Source of the DNA: Acetobacteraceae bacterium
Lineage (GTDB): Bacteria > Pseudomonadota > Alphaproteobacteria > Acetobacterales > Acetobacteraceae
NCBI GenBank assembly: GCA_027451405.1
Contig: DAIDJM010000008.1
Coordinates: 1-64,000, forward strand
Reading direction: 5' to 3'
Length of the DNA: 64,000 bases
How positions within the stretch are numbered: the first letter of the stretch is position 1; every line of letters begins with the position of its first letter. Both the position numbers and the translations under genes were made by a program. Positions 29,846 to 37,701 of this stretch are shown one piece after another. The notes beneath the pieces were generated by a model. The model searched no databases, had not been told where the DNA came from, and worked only from the letters and a program-made list of their open reading frames with translations.

Positions 29846-31443
29846 CAGAACTCCTCATAAACGCGGAACAGCACGCGATTGGTGCCTGCCCGCGTGTTCG
29901 GACCATTGTTCAGCGCTTCCGCATCCTGCACCGAACCATTGAGATATCCCCACAGATTGACGCGCGTGCCGACTCCGACCGAGCTCAATCCATAGCTGGT
30001 GCGCTCATGCTGCGTGGTGATCGCGTTGCGGATGCCGACTACGCCGGTATCCCCGAACAGGTGGAAGCGCCAACTGTGCACCGGGCCGCCGATATAGCGC
30101 GCGATCGAGGGGCTGCGCAGCTCCGTCTGCAGCGAGACGCCGTAATCACCGAGCGTCTCGGCCTCGAGATAGCCCCGGATGCTTTCGGCACCACCGAGTG
30201 CGAGTTGCTCGCTCTGCACCAGGGAATCGTTGGTGTATTGGCCTTGAACACTGCCCCAGAGCTGAATGTCGTGCGGCAGATCCTGCTCGCGTGTGAGCGA
30301 GGCCCGAAGCAGGGAAAATCCAGGAACCGCGGCGTAGCGCTTGTTGTCGTATTGAAGGATGTTGCTGCCCAGATGATCGACGCCGAGCTCGGCGCTGAGC
30401 GTCAGATCGGTCGTGCTGCCGGTCTGCATGCGATCGTCGAAATGGTTCCAGCTGGCCGCGTATGCCGCGTTGAGCGGATAGTAGGTGACGGGCGCCGACG
30501 TCGTACCCGTCGTCTTGAACGTGTCTAGCTCATAGTATTTTTTGTAGTCCCAGCCAATGCTGAGAGAATGCGTAAAGCTCGTCGTCTGGCCGAGCGGAAT
30601 CAGCAGCCGAAATCCAGCCGTCGTGCCACGGCCGACCACATCGGTGGTGCCCAGCGCCAAAACATTACTGTTGGAGTGTAAATAGCTCAGCAGCAAGGAC
30701 ATGCGGCTGTCCGGAATATGGAACAGATAGCTCGCACTCTCGATTTCTGCATCCGCCACGTTCTCGGGCGCCACGGAGTAGGTGACGGTTCCAGAATCTC
30801 CGCGCTGGAAGAAATTGCCGTAGGTGAGGGAGGCGTTCAGCCGCAGCGCCGTGGTATCGGCGTTGTAACGGTTATTGAGCTCAAGCGAGCCGTGCAGCGG
30901 AAACTTGTCCGCTACGTCGAGATCGACATCCATGGTGTCCGGCTCGCGCCCGGGCCGGAGCGCCGGCGTCACGGTGCGGTCCGGCAACTGGTTCAGGCCC
31001 ACAAGGTCCCTTTTGACCGCGTCCAGTCGCGGCAGGCTGCCGGGCGAGAGAGACGGCGCAGCAGCACGCACAGCGTTGGGCACAAAATAACGCGCGCCCA
31101 CCACCCGCAGCCGCTCGACGCGACGCTCGATCACCTGCAGATGCACGACACCGTGGCTCTCGGCCAGACTCTGGCGCGGCACCGTCACCGTCACCGTGAT
31201 GTAGCCGGCCTGCCGGTAGGCTTTTTCGAGTGCGGCCCGCGCGGCATAAATGTCCTGCACCGTCTTGTCCGGGCCGAGATACGGGTAGACGGTCTCCTCG
31301 ACCGTTTCCTGCGGCAGCGCCGTGGCCCCGTCGATGCGAAATTCGTCCAGATCGAAATGAACGCGTTGGGCAGGCACGTCTGCGCGCGCGGCAAAGCTTG
31401 CGCTGGCGGCAGCCAACGCGAGCCACAGGCGCGCCAGACCCAT
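29845..31443 (-). CDS. TpsB/ShlB-type outer-membrane transporter (Omp85 superfamily)
   Basis: A 532-residue protein with a signal peptide (MGLARLWLALAAASASFAARA), two POTRA domains (~25-180), including FRIDGATALPQETVEETV and VTVTVPRQSLAESHG, and a 16-strand-type barrel. GGAESIRGYLEAE is the conserved loop-6 RGY motif, and the C-terminus is FRVYEEF. It should secrete a partner protein or insert one into the membrane. A TTG at 31464 is in frame, but ATG 31443 gives the clean signal peptide. First gene of the operon, 95 bases below the PHO box; no TpsA gene is adjacent. Confidence 0.88.
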   Translation of the reverse strand: MGLARLWLALAAASASFAARADVPAQRVHFDLDEFRIDGATALPQETVEETVYPYLGPDKTVQDIYAARAALEKAYRQAGYITVTVTVPRQSLAESHGVVHLQVIERRVERLRVVGARYFVPNAVRAAAPSLSPGSLPRLDAVKRDLVGLNQLPDRTVTPALRPGREPDTMDVDLDVADKFPLHGSLELNNRYNADTTALRLNASLTYGNFFQRGDSGTVTYSVAPENVADAEIESASYLFHIPDSRMSLLLSYLHSNSNVLALGTTDVVGRGTTAGFRLLIPLGQTTSFTHSLSIGWDYKKYYELDTFKTTGTTSAPVTYYPLNAAYAASWNHFDDRMQTGSTTDLTLSAELGVDHLGSNILQYDNKRYAAVPGFSLLRASLTREQDLPHDIQLWGSVQGQYTNDSLVQSEQLALGGAESIRGYLEAETLGDYGVSLQTELRSPSIARYIGGPVHSWRFHLFGDTGVVGIRNAITTQHERTSYGLSSVGVGTRVNLWGYLNGSVQDAEALNNGPNTRAGTNRVLFRVYEEF

Positions 31444-31467
31444 CTTGCTCGCTGACCCGGACAAAGC

Positions 31468-31505
31468 GGATAAACCCTCGGCCAGTGATCACGGGCCGTT
31501 TATCC
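31468..31505. promoter_or_regulatory. Inverted repeat in leader of TpsB operon
   Basis: GGATAAAC (31468-31475) and GTTTATCC (31498-31505) are perfect 8-bp arms around a 22-base interior that has its own CGGCC/GGCCG pairing. It lies between the PHO box and the TpsB start codon. It could be an operator or an RNA hairpin in the leader; there is no T-tract, so a simple terminator is unlikely. Confidence 0.5.
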
Positions 31506-31537
31506 CGCGAAGCAAGCCGCTGTCACGCCATTCAGGT

Positions 31538-31555
31538 GTGACAGATTCATGACAA
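31538..31555 (-). promoter_or_regulatory. PHO box (PhoB site) of TpsB-ExbBD-TonB operon
   Basis: Read on the minus strand the site is TTGTCAT-GAAT-CTGTCAC, two seven-base repeats with a four-base spacer. It matches the PhoB consensus CTGTCAT-AWAW-CTGTMAY at 16 of 18 positions. It points toward the TpsB gene, 95 bases from its ATG. An oppositely oriented CTGTCAC half-site is at 31520-31526. Confidence 0.75.
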
Positions 31556-31767
31556 AGATCTTTTATGTTGGCATCTAAATCTGGCACTCAACCTGAAGGA
31601 CAGGCTTCGGCGGCAAACGGGCCATAATCGTCTCAACGCGAGCCAATATTCGCACGGATCGAGACGTGACCCATAAGAACCGACATATAGGCTTGAGAGG
31701 TCCAAATCCGCAGGGCAGCCGCAATGAATGACTACAAATCCGCGGTCTAGGCTTGATCGTGACCGGA

Positions 31768-31818
31768 ACGTCAAGGAACTGTAACCGATCTATCCCCCGA
31801 TCGTCACGGAACTGCCAC
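31768..31818 (+). promoter_or_regulatory. Tandem PHO-like sites upstream of PstS-like gene
   Basis: Two sites of 7-4-7 layout share a GGAA spacer: ACGTCAA-GGAA-CTGTAAC (31768-31785) and TCGTCAC-GGAA-CTGCCAC (31801-31818). They are exactly 33 bases apart, three DNA turns. Each alone is weak (about 12-13 of 18 consensus positions). The second ends 65 bases before the PstS-like ATG. Confidence 0.5.
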
Positions 31819-31883
31819 GGGTTTCTGCTACGTAGCCGCCCGCGGTCCCTCGCGTGACCGTGTTCTCTAGGGGAAACACCGTT

Positions 31884-33272
31884 ATGTCTCGCACCCATCT
31901 GCTGGGCGCCGCTTCCGCGGTCGCGCTTAGCTGCGCCGCGCTCGGCGCTCAGGCCGCGTCCGTCGTCAATGGCGGCGGCTCTACGCTCGCTCAGTTCGTC
32001 TATGGCAACGGCGCACCTTACACGACGCCGACGCCGAATGAATTCAATCTCTGGAACACGCAGGTCCCCGCTCCGGCCGCGACCTTCGGCAGCTACTGGG
32101 AATCGGGATCGGGCGCCGGTCAGCTCGGCTTCCTCACCGATAACCTCACTTGCGTGATCGAAAAGTCGCAGGGTGCCAGCACGATCTGCACGGGCACGCC
32201 GGGTGGCGCGAACACCCAGCATTACGGCGCCTCGGATGCGACGCTCACCACGACGCAGACCTCGAGCTGGGCGACGCTGACGGTCGGCCAGAGCCTTTCG
32301 GGCAACCTCATCCAGCTTCCGACCATCGGCGTCGGCGTGGCGATCCCGGTCAAGAACGCCGCCCTGACGAAGAACGGTGCGCTGGTTTTCACCGACAACG
32401 ATCTCTGCGGCATCTTCTCGGGGAAGATCACCAATTTCAGCCAGATCACCGATAGCCCCGTGGCGCCCACCGCCGGTGCGATCACGGTCGTTTATCGTGC
32501 GGATGGATCGGGGACGACGTTCCTGCTGACCAATCACCTCTCCGACCCGAACGTCTGCAACAGCAGCAACACGAACTCCGGCTTCACCTTCGTCCCGACG
32601 CTGACCTTCGCCAGCCTTTTCGGCGGCACACCGCCCGCCAACTTCCATGGCGAGAATGGCAGCAGCGGCATCGCCGACGCGCTCAGCGGCCTTGGCGATC
32701 TTGGGACCAATCCGAAAAACATTGTCACCTATCTGACGCCGGACCTGACCACGATCGCGCCGAAATCGACCGCGACTCTGTCGAACGGCACGCATAGCAA
32801 GCTCAAGGTTGTTGCCGTAACGAGTGGCGCGGTGACGGCGGCCCTGCCATTGGTTGGGAATATCATTCTTGGTCTCAAGAGTGTCATCGACGGCACCAAC
32901 AAGACTCCGCCCACGAACGCCACGGCAGGCGCGAACCCGCTCAACTGGGTTCCGACGGTGGCCACGGTCTCGGCCGGCTATCCGATCGTCGGCTACACGA
33001 CCGCGGATTTTGCGCAGTGCTACGCGGACCCGAACGTGGCCGCCGCCGTCAAGGGCTGGCTCACCGACAATTACAAAAACACGGCCTACCAGAGCGTGGA
33101 AAAGAACAATGGCTTCGTGCCGCTGGTAAGCAGCAAAGCCGCACCGTTCTACACCTATATCGCGAACCACATCCTGTCGAACTCGACTCTGAATGGCGGG
33201 CCGTGGAACACCGACATCGAAAACACCAAGGTCTGCAAGGCGGTGGGCGGTTCCACCTACGCCGGCCGCTGA
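31884..33272 (+). CDS. Secreted PstS-like phosphate-binding protein
   Basis: A 462-residue periplasmic or exported protein with a signal peptide (MSRTHLLGAASAVALS...GAQAA). NGGGSTLAQFVY, SGSGAGQ, HYGASDATL and YRADGSGTT correspond to the phosphate-binding loops of PstS. It is ~130 residues longer than transport PstS and no pstCAB genes are adjacent, so it may be an exoprotein or scavenger. ATG 31884 gives the signal peptide. Divergent from the TpsB operon; a strong terminator follows at 33294. Confidence 0.85.
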   Translation: MSRTHLLGAASAVALSCAALGAQAASVVNGGGSTLAQFVYGNGAPYTTPTPNEFNLWNTQVPAPAATFGSYWESGSGAGQLGFLTDNLTCVIEKSQGASTICTGTPGGANTQHYGASDATLTTTQTSSWATLTVGQSLSGNLIQLPTIGVGVAIPVKNAALTKNGALVFTDNDLCGIFSGKITNFSQITDSPVAPTAGAITVVYRADGSGTTFLLTNHLSDPNVCNSSNTNSGFTFVPTLTFASLFGGTPPANFHGENGSSGIADALSGLGDLGTNPKNIVTYLTPDLTTIAPKSTATLSNGTHSKLKVVAVTSGAVTAALPLVGNIILGLKSVIDGTNKTPPTNATAGANPLNWVPTVATVSAGYPIVGYTTADFAQCYADPNVAAAVKGWLTDNYKNTAYQSVEKNNGFVPLVSSKAAPFYTYIANHILSNSTLNGGPWNTDIENTKVCKAVGGSTYAGR

Positions 33273-33293
33273 TCACAAGCGCAACGTACGGGG

Positions 33294-33323
33294 AAAGGGG
33301 AGCCTTCGGGCTCCCCTTTTTTT
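33294..33323 (+). terminator. Intrinsic terminator of PstS-like gene
   Basis: AAAGGGGAGCC-TTCG-GGCTCCCCTTT forms an 11-bp stem with a TTCG tetraloop and continues into a T-tract (TTTTTTT). It starts 22 bases after the stop codon and isolates the gene from rlpA. Confidence 0.93.
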
Positions 33324-33362
33324 GTCCGAAACCCTGCGCTCGAACCCGCCGTTCCCGCCGAC

Positions 33363-33944
33363 ATGCGCCCTTTTCGGGCTTTCCTGCTTGGCTTCCTCAC
33401 GCTCGGCGCGGCACCCCTCGACGCGCCCGGCACGGTGGCCGGCGAGCGCCATGCGGACGCGCTGGCGCGATCACCCGCCGTGCCGCCGCCACCGGGTCAT
33501 CGGATCATCACGGATCGCTCGGGCCGCAAAGAGATCGGCAAGGCATCCGTCTACGCGCACCATTTCGCACGACGTCCCATGGCCGACGGAAAACGCTATC
33601 TGCCCTCCGCGAACGTCGCCGCGAGTCGCATGCTGCCACTCGGTTCGACAGCGAAAGTGACGGATTTACAGACTGGCCGCAGTGCGGTCGTCAAGGTCGA
33701 GGACCGCGGGCCATTTGTCGATGGACGCGTGGTCGATCTCAGCCCGCATGTCGCAAGACAGATCGGGCTCGAGCACCAGCGCGGCGTAGCGCCCGTCGTG
33801 GTCGCGCCGATTGCCGTGCCACAGAGGAACGGAGCGGTCACAGCCGGCGCCGGCGCCTCGTCGCTGCCGCAGGCACGTTCGCCGACCGCTCAACCGATGC
33901 CGATCCGCTCCAGCACGCGCGTGACCACATCGGATTCACAATAA
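33363..33944 (+). CDS. rlpA: RlpA-like lytic transglycosylase (DPBB domain)
   Basis: A 193-residue exported protein. A signal segment (FRAFLLGFLTLGAAP) is followed by a double-psi beta-barrel: GKASVYAHHFARRPMADGKR, then VKVEDRGPFVDGRVVDLS, which contains the catalytic-site Asp of RlpA. It cleaves naked glycan strands at the septum. No SPOR domain and no lipobox are visible; the C-terminal ~40 residues are low complexity. The gene end overlaps the convergent glycosyltransferase gene by 55 bases. Confidence 0.85.
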   Translation: MRPFRAFLLGFLTLGAAPLDAPGTVAGERHADALARSPAVPPPPGHRIITDRSGRKEIGKASVYAHHFARRPMADGKRYLPSANVAASRMLPLGSTAKVTDLQTGRSAVVKVEDRGPFVDGRVVDLSPHVARQIGLEHQRGVAPVVVAPIAVPQRNGAVTAGAGASSLPQARSPTAQPMPIRSSTRVTTSDSQ

Positions 33945-34993
33945 AGTTGCATGGCGCGGGCGCGGCCTGCCTCACCCATGCGGCGCCGAAGGTCCGGGTC
34001 GGACGCGAGCGTGCGCAGCGCCGCCCCGAGCGGGCCCACGCGTCTCGGCGGGACGAGAAATCCGGTCTCGAGCGGCACGACCTGCTCGCGCGGGCCGCTG
34101 ATGTCGGTCGCGATCACGGGGAGCGCGCAGAACATCGCCTCGATCACCGACATCGGTAGCCCCTCGAAATGGCTCGGCAGCGCGAAGATGTCCGCGGCGG
34201 CCAGCAGAGAAGCCACGTCGCTGCGATAGCCGAGACGGCGCAGCCGAGGGCCCAGGCCGCTTGCGGCAAAGAGTGGCTCGATATCTTCACCGCGATCGGT
34301 GGGCAGGCGCTCTCCCACGATCCAGAGTTCCGCGCTCACCTCGCGCATCGCCGCGAGCAGCTCGGGGTAGCCCTTGTGACGCACGAGGCGCGAGACCGCG
34401 ATCACGACGACGGTGTCGTCCGCGACACGGAGTTCATGCCGAATGCGTGCCCGCGCCAGCGGATCGGGGCGAAACAGTCCGGGATCGCGCCCGTTGCCGA
34501 CCGCAACCGCCGCGGGATGGATGCGCAGCCGGCGGGCGTCGCGAGCTTCCTCTTCCGAAACTGTCAGGAACACGTCCGTGATGCGCCCGGCCGCGAGTTC
34601 GGCCGCAAGACTGGCGGCACGGCGCAGTGGCGAGCCCGGCTGATTGAACAGGAAACCATGGCAGGTATAGGCGATGCGCGGCACGCCGGCTTGCCTGGCC
34701 GCGAGCCGGGCGAGCAGGCCGCTGATCGGCATATGCGCATGCACGATGTCGGGCCGCTCGCGACGGATCAGCGCAAGCAGCGCGCGGTAGGCGCGCAGTT
34801 GCGCCACTGCATCGAGCCGGCGCTCCATCGGCACCGTCTCCACGCGAAAGCCTTCCGCCCGGACATCGTCGAGCAGCCCCCCCTCGGCACATACGCCCAC
34901 TGCCTCATGGCCGCGGCCGCGAATCCCGCGCATGAGCGGAAGCAGGAAATGGCGGAGCGAGAAATCGACGTTGGTGACCTGAAGAATTTTCAT
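33890..34993 (-). CDS. GT4-family glycosyltransferase
   Basis: A 367-residue GT-B enzyme. It begins MKILQVTNVDFSLRHFLLPL, has ERPDIVHAHMPISGLLARL, and the donor-binding half has VSRLVRHKGYPELLAAM and SHFEGLPMSVIEAM (the E-x7-E region). It probably adds a hexose to an envelope or exopolysaccharide glycan. Upstream in-frame codons to 35101 would translate repeat copy C; ATG 34993 matches the family start. The 3' hairpin of that repeat lies just before the start codon. Confidence 0.88.
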   Translation of the reverse strand: MKILQVTNVDFSLRHFLLPLMRGIRGRGHEAVGVCAEGGLLDDVRAEGFRVETVPMERRLDAVAQLRAYRALLALIRRERPDIVHAHMPISGLLARLAARQAGVPRIAYTCHGFLFNQPGSPLRRAASLAAELAAGRITDVFLTVSEEEARDARRLRIHPAAVAVGNGRDPGLFRPDPLARARIRHELRVADDTVVVIAVSRLVRHKGYPELLAAMREVSAELWIVGERLPTDRGEDIEPLFAASGLGPRLRRLGYRSDVASLLAAADIFALPSHFEGLPMSVIEAMFCALPVIATDISGPREQVVPLETGFLVPPRRVGPLGAALRTLASDPDLRRRMGEAGRARAMQLYCESDVVTRVLERIGIG

Positions 34994-34997
34994 TTCT

Positions 34998-35109
34998 CTT
35001 CTTTTTCGAGGGAAAAAGAAGCAAGGAGATCGCTTCGTACTAGGACCGACCTTCCACAACCTCGTACAAACGCGAAGAAGTTTTTTGGTTCTTTTTTTCA
35101 AAAAAGAAC
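34998..35109 (-). repeat. Three-hairpin dispersed repeat, copy C (inverted)
   Basis: A third copy, 112 bp, in the orientation of copy B. CTTCTTTTTC (34998-35007) pairs perfectly with GAAAAAGAAG (35012-35021). The middle stem GTACTAGG (35037-35044) pairs with CCTCGTAC (35060-35067) with one mismatch and is extended by CGC/GCG. The last hairpin is GTTCTTTTTT (35088-35097) with AAAAAAGAAC (35100-35109). It fills the gap between the heparinase stop and the glycosyltransferase start. Confidence 0.85.
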
Positions 35110-35113
35110 ATCG

Positions 35114-36694
35114 TCATGCAACCTTCGTGATAGCCCACTTCACATGCTGCGGCGAATCGGCCAGCCCGCTGAGCACCACCTGCTCGCTGCGCCGTGGCTC
35201 CTGCCCGGCCAGATAGACACTTTCCTCGAGAGCCACGCGGGCCCCCTCGGCCCGCAGCCGCCAGCCACCGCCGGGCAGCCGCAGCAGCACGGCCGCGCCG
35301 TCCTGTTGCACGCTGGCAATGACGCTCGGATGCAGATGGAAGCGCACGGCCCAGGGCAGGCCGCTATCCGCCTCGACCAGATCCTCGCCGCGAATATCCT
35401 CGCCGCTCTCGGCGACATAGAGCCGGCGTCGGTGGAGCGCGCCGAACGGCCGCTTCCAGCCATCATGGCTGAGCTCGAGCCAGTGCGCGCCGTCCGCCTC
35501 CTGGCGTGTCACCTCGACGCGTTCCGGGCGGCGCCCCAGCCCCACCGGCTTCAGCTCCGATGAGCTGGTATCGGCAACAACCAGCGTCGAGTGCGCGGCG
35601 GTGGCACGCGCCGCGTCGTGCCAGGGGCCGCCGTTGGCGGGTGCTGCGCCGCAATTGACGATCATGCGCTCGCGGCCCACCGAAAGCTCGAAACTCAGCG
35701 TGCCGGCATGGGCGTGCCGGTCCTGTCCGGGCGGCGGCGGCGCGCCGGCATCGACAATCAGGACGGTGCGGCCGGCCTGCAGGCGCTCGAAACCGGTATC
35801 GGGCAGGCGGGCCGGCGCACGCCCGCCTCGAGCCGCCTGCGCGAGCACGAGATCGATCAACGTCGCCGGCTCGTCCCGCGTGCCGTTGAACAGGGCGAGC
35901 CCGCCATCGCCGTGACGCATCAGCCGCAACGCGCCGGCCATGCGGTCGATCGCGGAAGCCAGCGGCGGCACGGATGGCACGCCGGCAGCCACCAGCATGA
36001 AGCGGATCTCCAGAAGGTCCTTCAGCGCGCGAAGCTGAGCGGCGGGACTGCGCTCGACATGGCCACCATCCTCGCGCACCTGACGGGCGATCTCCGCGGG
36101 GAGGAATTTGAGCGCACGCGCGAGATAGGGAGCGTGTTCCGGGACCGCAACGGCGGCGGCGATCAGGCCTTTGAGCGCGGTGAGCGCGCGGCCGTCCATC
36201 TCCTCCACCGGCATGGCGGCGGAGAGCTGGCGCGCGTCCCAGATCAGCCTGCCCATCAGCGCGTGGCGGAAATCGTCATCGGCGGACGCGGCGAAAAAAT
36301 CGAAATGACTGAGCCAAGCGGCGACGCGTGCGCCAGCCACCTCGGGCCGTTCAGCGATGTCCTCGCGGCTCGTCTCGATCCAGTCGGCGACGAGCGCACG
36401 GGCCCGCATCCGCGCCGCGTCCGTGCCGATCACCCGCAGATCGCGCAACCAGGTGAAGCCGTGCGCGTGCGCCCGCAGCGCGGCGCCGCCGGCCGGCTCG
36501 CTCCATGCCCCGGGCCGCAGCGGCCGCACCCCGCCTTCATAGGCGAGTTCTCCCTTGAGCAGCCGAGAGCCGCGCACCGGATCGCCGGGCCAGGGCTCGC
36601 GCACGGCGGCCGAGGGGGCGTCGGGCACGCTGATCCGAAGCGCGGGAAGCCGGGCCCAGCGACGGCGCCATTCGCGCCAGGACAAGCCGCTCAA
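35114..36694 (-). CDS. Heparinase II/III-family protein
   Basis: A 526-residue protein. An alpha-helical N-terminal toroid covers ~1-290, with HGFTWLRDLRVIG early on. The beta-sandwich part has QDRHAHAGTLSFELSVGRERMIVNCG, the conserved heparinase II/III core with its histidine. No signal peptide is seen. Such genes are common in alphaproteobacteria but the polysaccharide substrate is unknown. The start is a TTG at 36694, as no ATG or GTG fits. It is probably transcribed with the downstream GT4 gene across repeat copy C. Confidence 0.82.
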   Translation of the reverse strand: MSGLSWREWRRRWARLPALRISVPDAPSAAVREPWPGDPVRGSRLLKGELAYEGGVRPLRPGAWSEPAGGAALRAHAHGFTWLRDLRVIGTDAARMRARALVADWIETSREDIAERPEVAGARVAAWLSHFDFFAASADDDFRHALMGRLIWDARQLSAAMPVEEMDGRALTALKGLIAAAVAVPEHAPYLARALKFLPAEIARQVREDGGHVERSPAAQLRALKDLLEIRFMLVAAGVPSVPPLASAIDRMAGALRLMRHGDGGLALFNGTRDEPATLIDLVLAQAARGGRAPARLPDTGFERLQAGRTVLIVDAGAPPPPGQDRHAHAGTLSFELSVGRERMIVNCGAAPANGGPWHDAARATAAHSTLVVADTSSSELKPVGLGRRPERVEVTRQEADGAHWLELSHDGWKRPFGALHRRRLYVAESGEDIRGEDLVEADSGLPWAVRFHLHPSVIASVQQDGAAVLLRLPGGGWRLRAEGARVALEESVYLAGQEPRRSEQVVLSGLADSPQHVKWAITKVA

Positions 36695-36758
36695 GGTCGG
36701 GCCGGGACGTTCGACATCTTCCGTGTATTACGCAGCGCCGGCAGCGTTGCGCCAGGGC

Positions 36759-37337
36759 TCACGGGAACAGGCGCCAGGTTTCCCAAGCCTCGCCCGCGCG
36801 CCGAAAGACCAACCGATCGTGCAGACGAAACGGCATATCCTGCCAGAATTCGAAATATTCAGGGCGCACTCTCGTGCCTGACCAGTGCGGCGGACGCGGG
36901 ATGTCCTCCCCCGGAAAGCGGGCATCCGCCTCGGCGACCCGCGACTCCAGCAAGGCGCGGTCGGCGAGTGGGCGCGACTGCTCGGATGCCCAGGCGCCGA
37001 GCCGCGAGAGGCGCGGCCTCGAGGCGAAATAGGCATCGGCTTCCGCCTCGCTCACCCTCTCCGTCGGACCTTCGATCCGCACCTGGCGCAGCGCCGATTT
37101 CCAGTGGAACAGCAACGCCGCCCGCGGATTGGCGGCGAGTTCGCCGCCCTTGCGGCTTTCGTTGTTCGTGTAGAAAACGAACCCTCGCGCATCATATTCT
37201 TTAAGCAAAACGATACGCGCGCTCGGATGGCCCTCGCGGGTCGCGGTCGCGAGCGTCATGGCATTGGGATCGTTGGGCTCACTGGCCTCCGCTTCGGCGA
37301 ACCAGCGGGCAAAAAGCGCGAAAGGGTCGGCGTCCAT
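36759..37337 (-). CDS. pdxH: Pyridoxamine 5'-phosphate oxidase PdxH
   Basis: A 192-residue FMN-dependent oxidase making pyridoxal phosphate. [22 protein letters not shown] and [19 protein letters not shown] bind FMN, and [10 protein letters not shown] and WETWRLFP close the protein as in PdxH. Start ATG 37337. It ends 64 bases before the heparinase start on the same strand. Confidence 0.95.
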   Translation of the reverse strand: MDADPFALFARWFAEAEASEPNDPNAMTLATATREGHPSARIVLLKEYDARGFVFYTNNESRKGGELAANPRAALLFHWKSALRQVRIEGPTERVSEAEADAYFASRPRLSRLGAWASEQSRPLADRALLESRVAEADARFPGEDIPRPPHWSGTRVRPEYFEFWQDMPFRLHDRLVFRRAGEAWETWRLFP

Positions 37338-37701
37338 GGCAACGGGCTCGTGGCTCGGGCGGGGAGGGTCTCGGCTAAGCCGCCAGCTCGGTCCTAAGCC
37401 GCTGATCTCTTTGTATTTCGGTCAGGCGCTGGCGGCGCCATGTAGCAGCTCGGTGGACTGCCTGGCAATGCTGGCGCGTCGAGGGATCGAGGTTGATCCG
37501 GCCATGTAAGTGCCTCCGATGTTCCCTGATCGCGCCGTCCGGCGGCCCAGGCGACACCGCACGCCATCGGTAACAATGATCGGATCACACGTGGACGGCA
37601 GGGTTTGCTGATGGAGACGGTGGCGCGAACGGACTTTGCGCTCTGCTCCGGGCGCGAGCCTGGTCTGGTAACGGGCGTCGGGCGCGGATAATGTTTCACA
37701 C
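37338..37701. other. Intergenic region with diverged repeat copy E1
   Basis: This is 364 bases between pdxH and the divergent AraC-type gene. Short reading frames on the minus strand (37394-37699 and 37422-37739) do not resemble known proteins. The only structure I see is the diverged repeat at 37487-37570. Confidence 0.6.
37487..37570. repeat. Diverged 85-bp repeat, copy E1
   Basis: This segment aligns with 42791-42875 with one indel and about three-quarters identity. The last 19 bases, CGACACCGCACGCCATCGG, are identical, and CGCGCCGTC is shared in the middle. Function unknown; it may be a relic of a mobile element. Confidence 0.6.
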
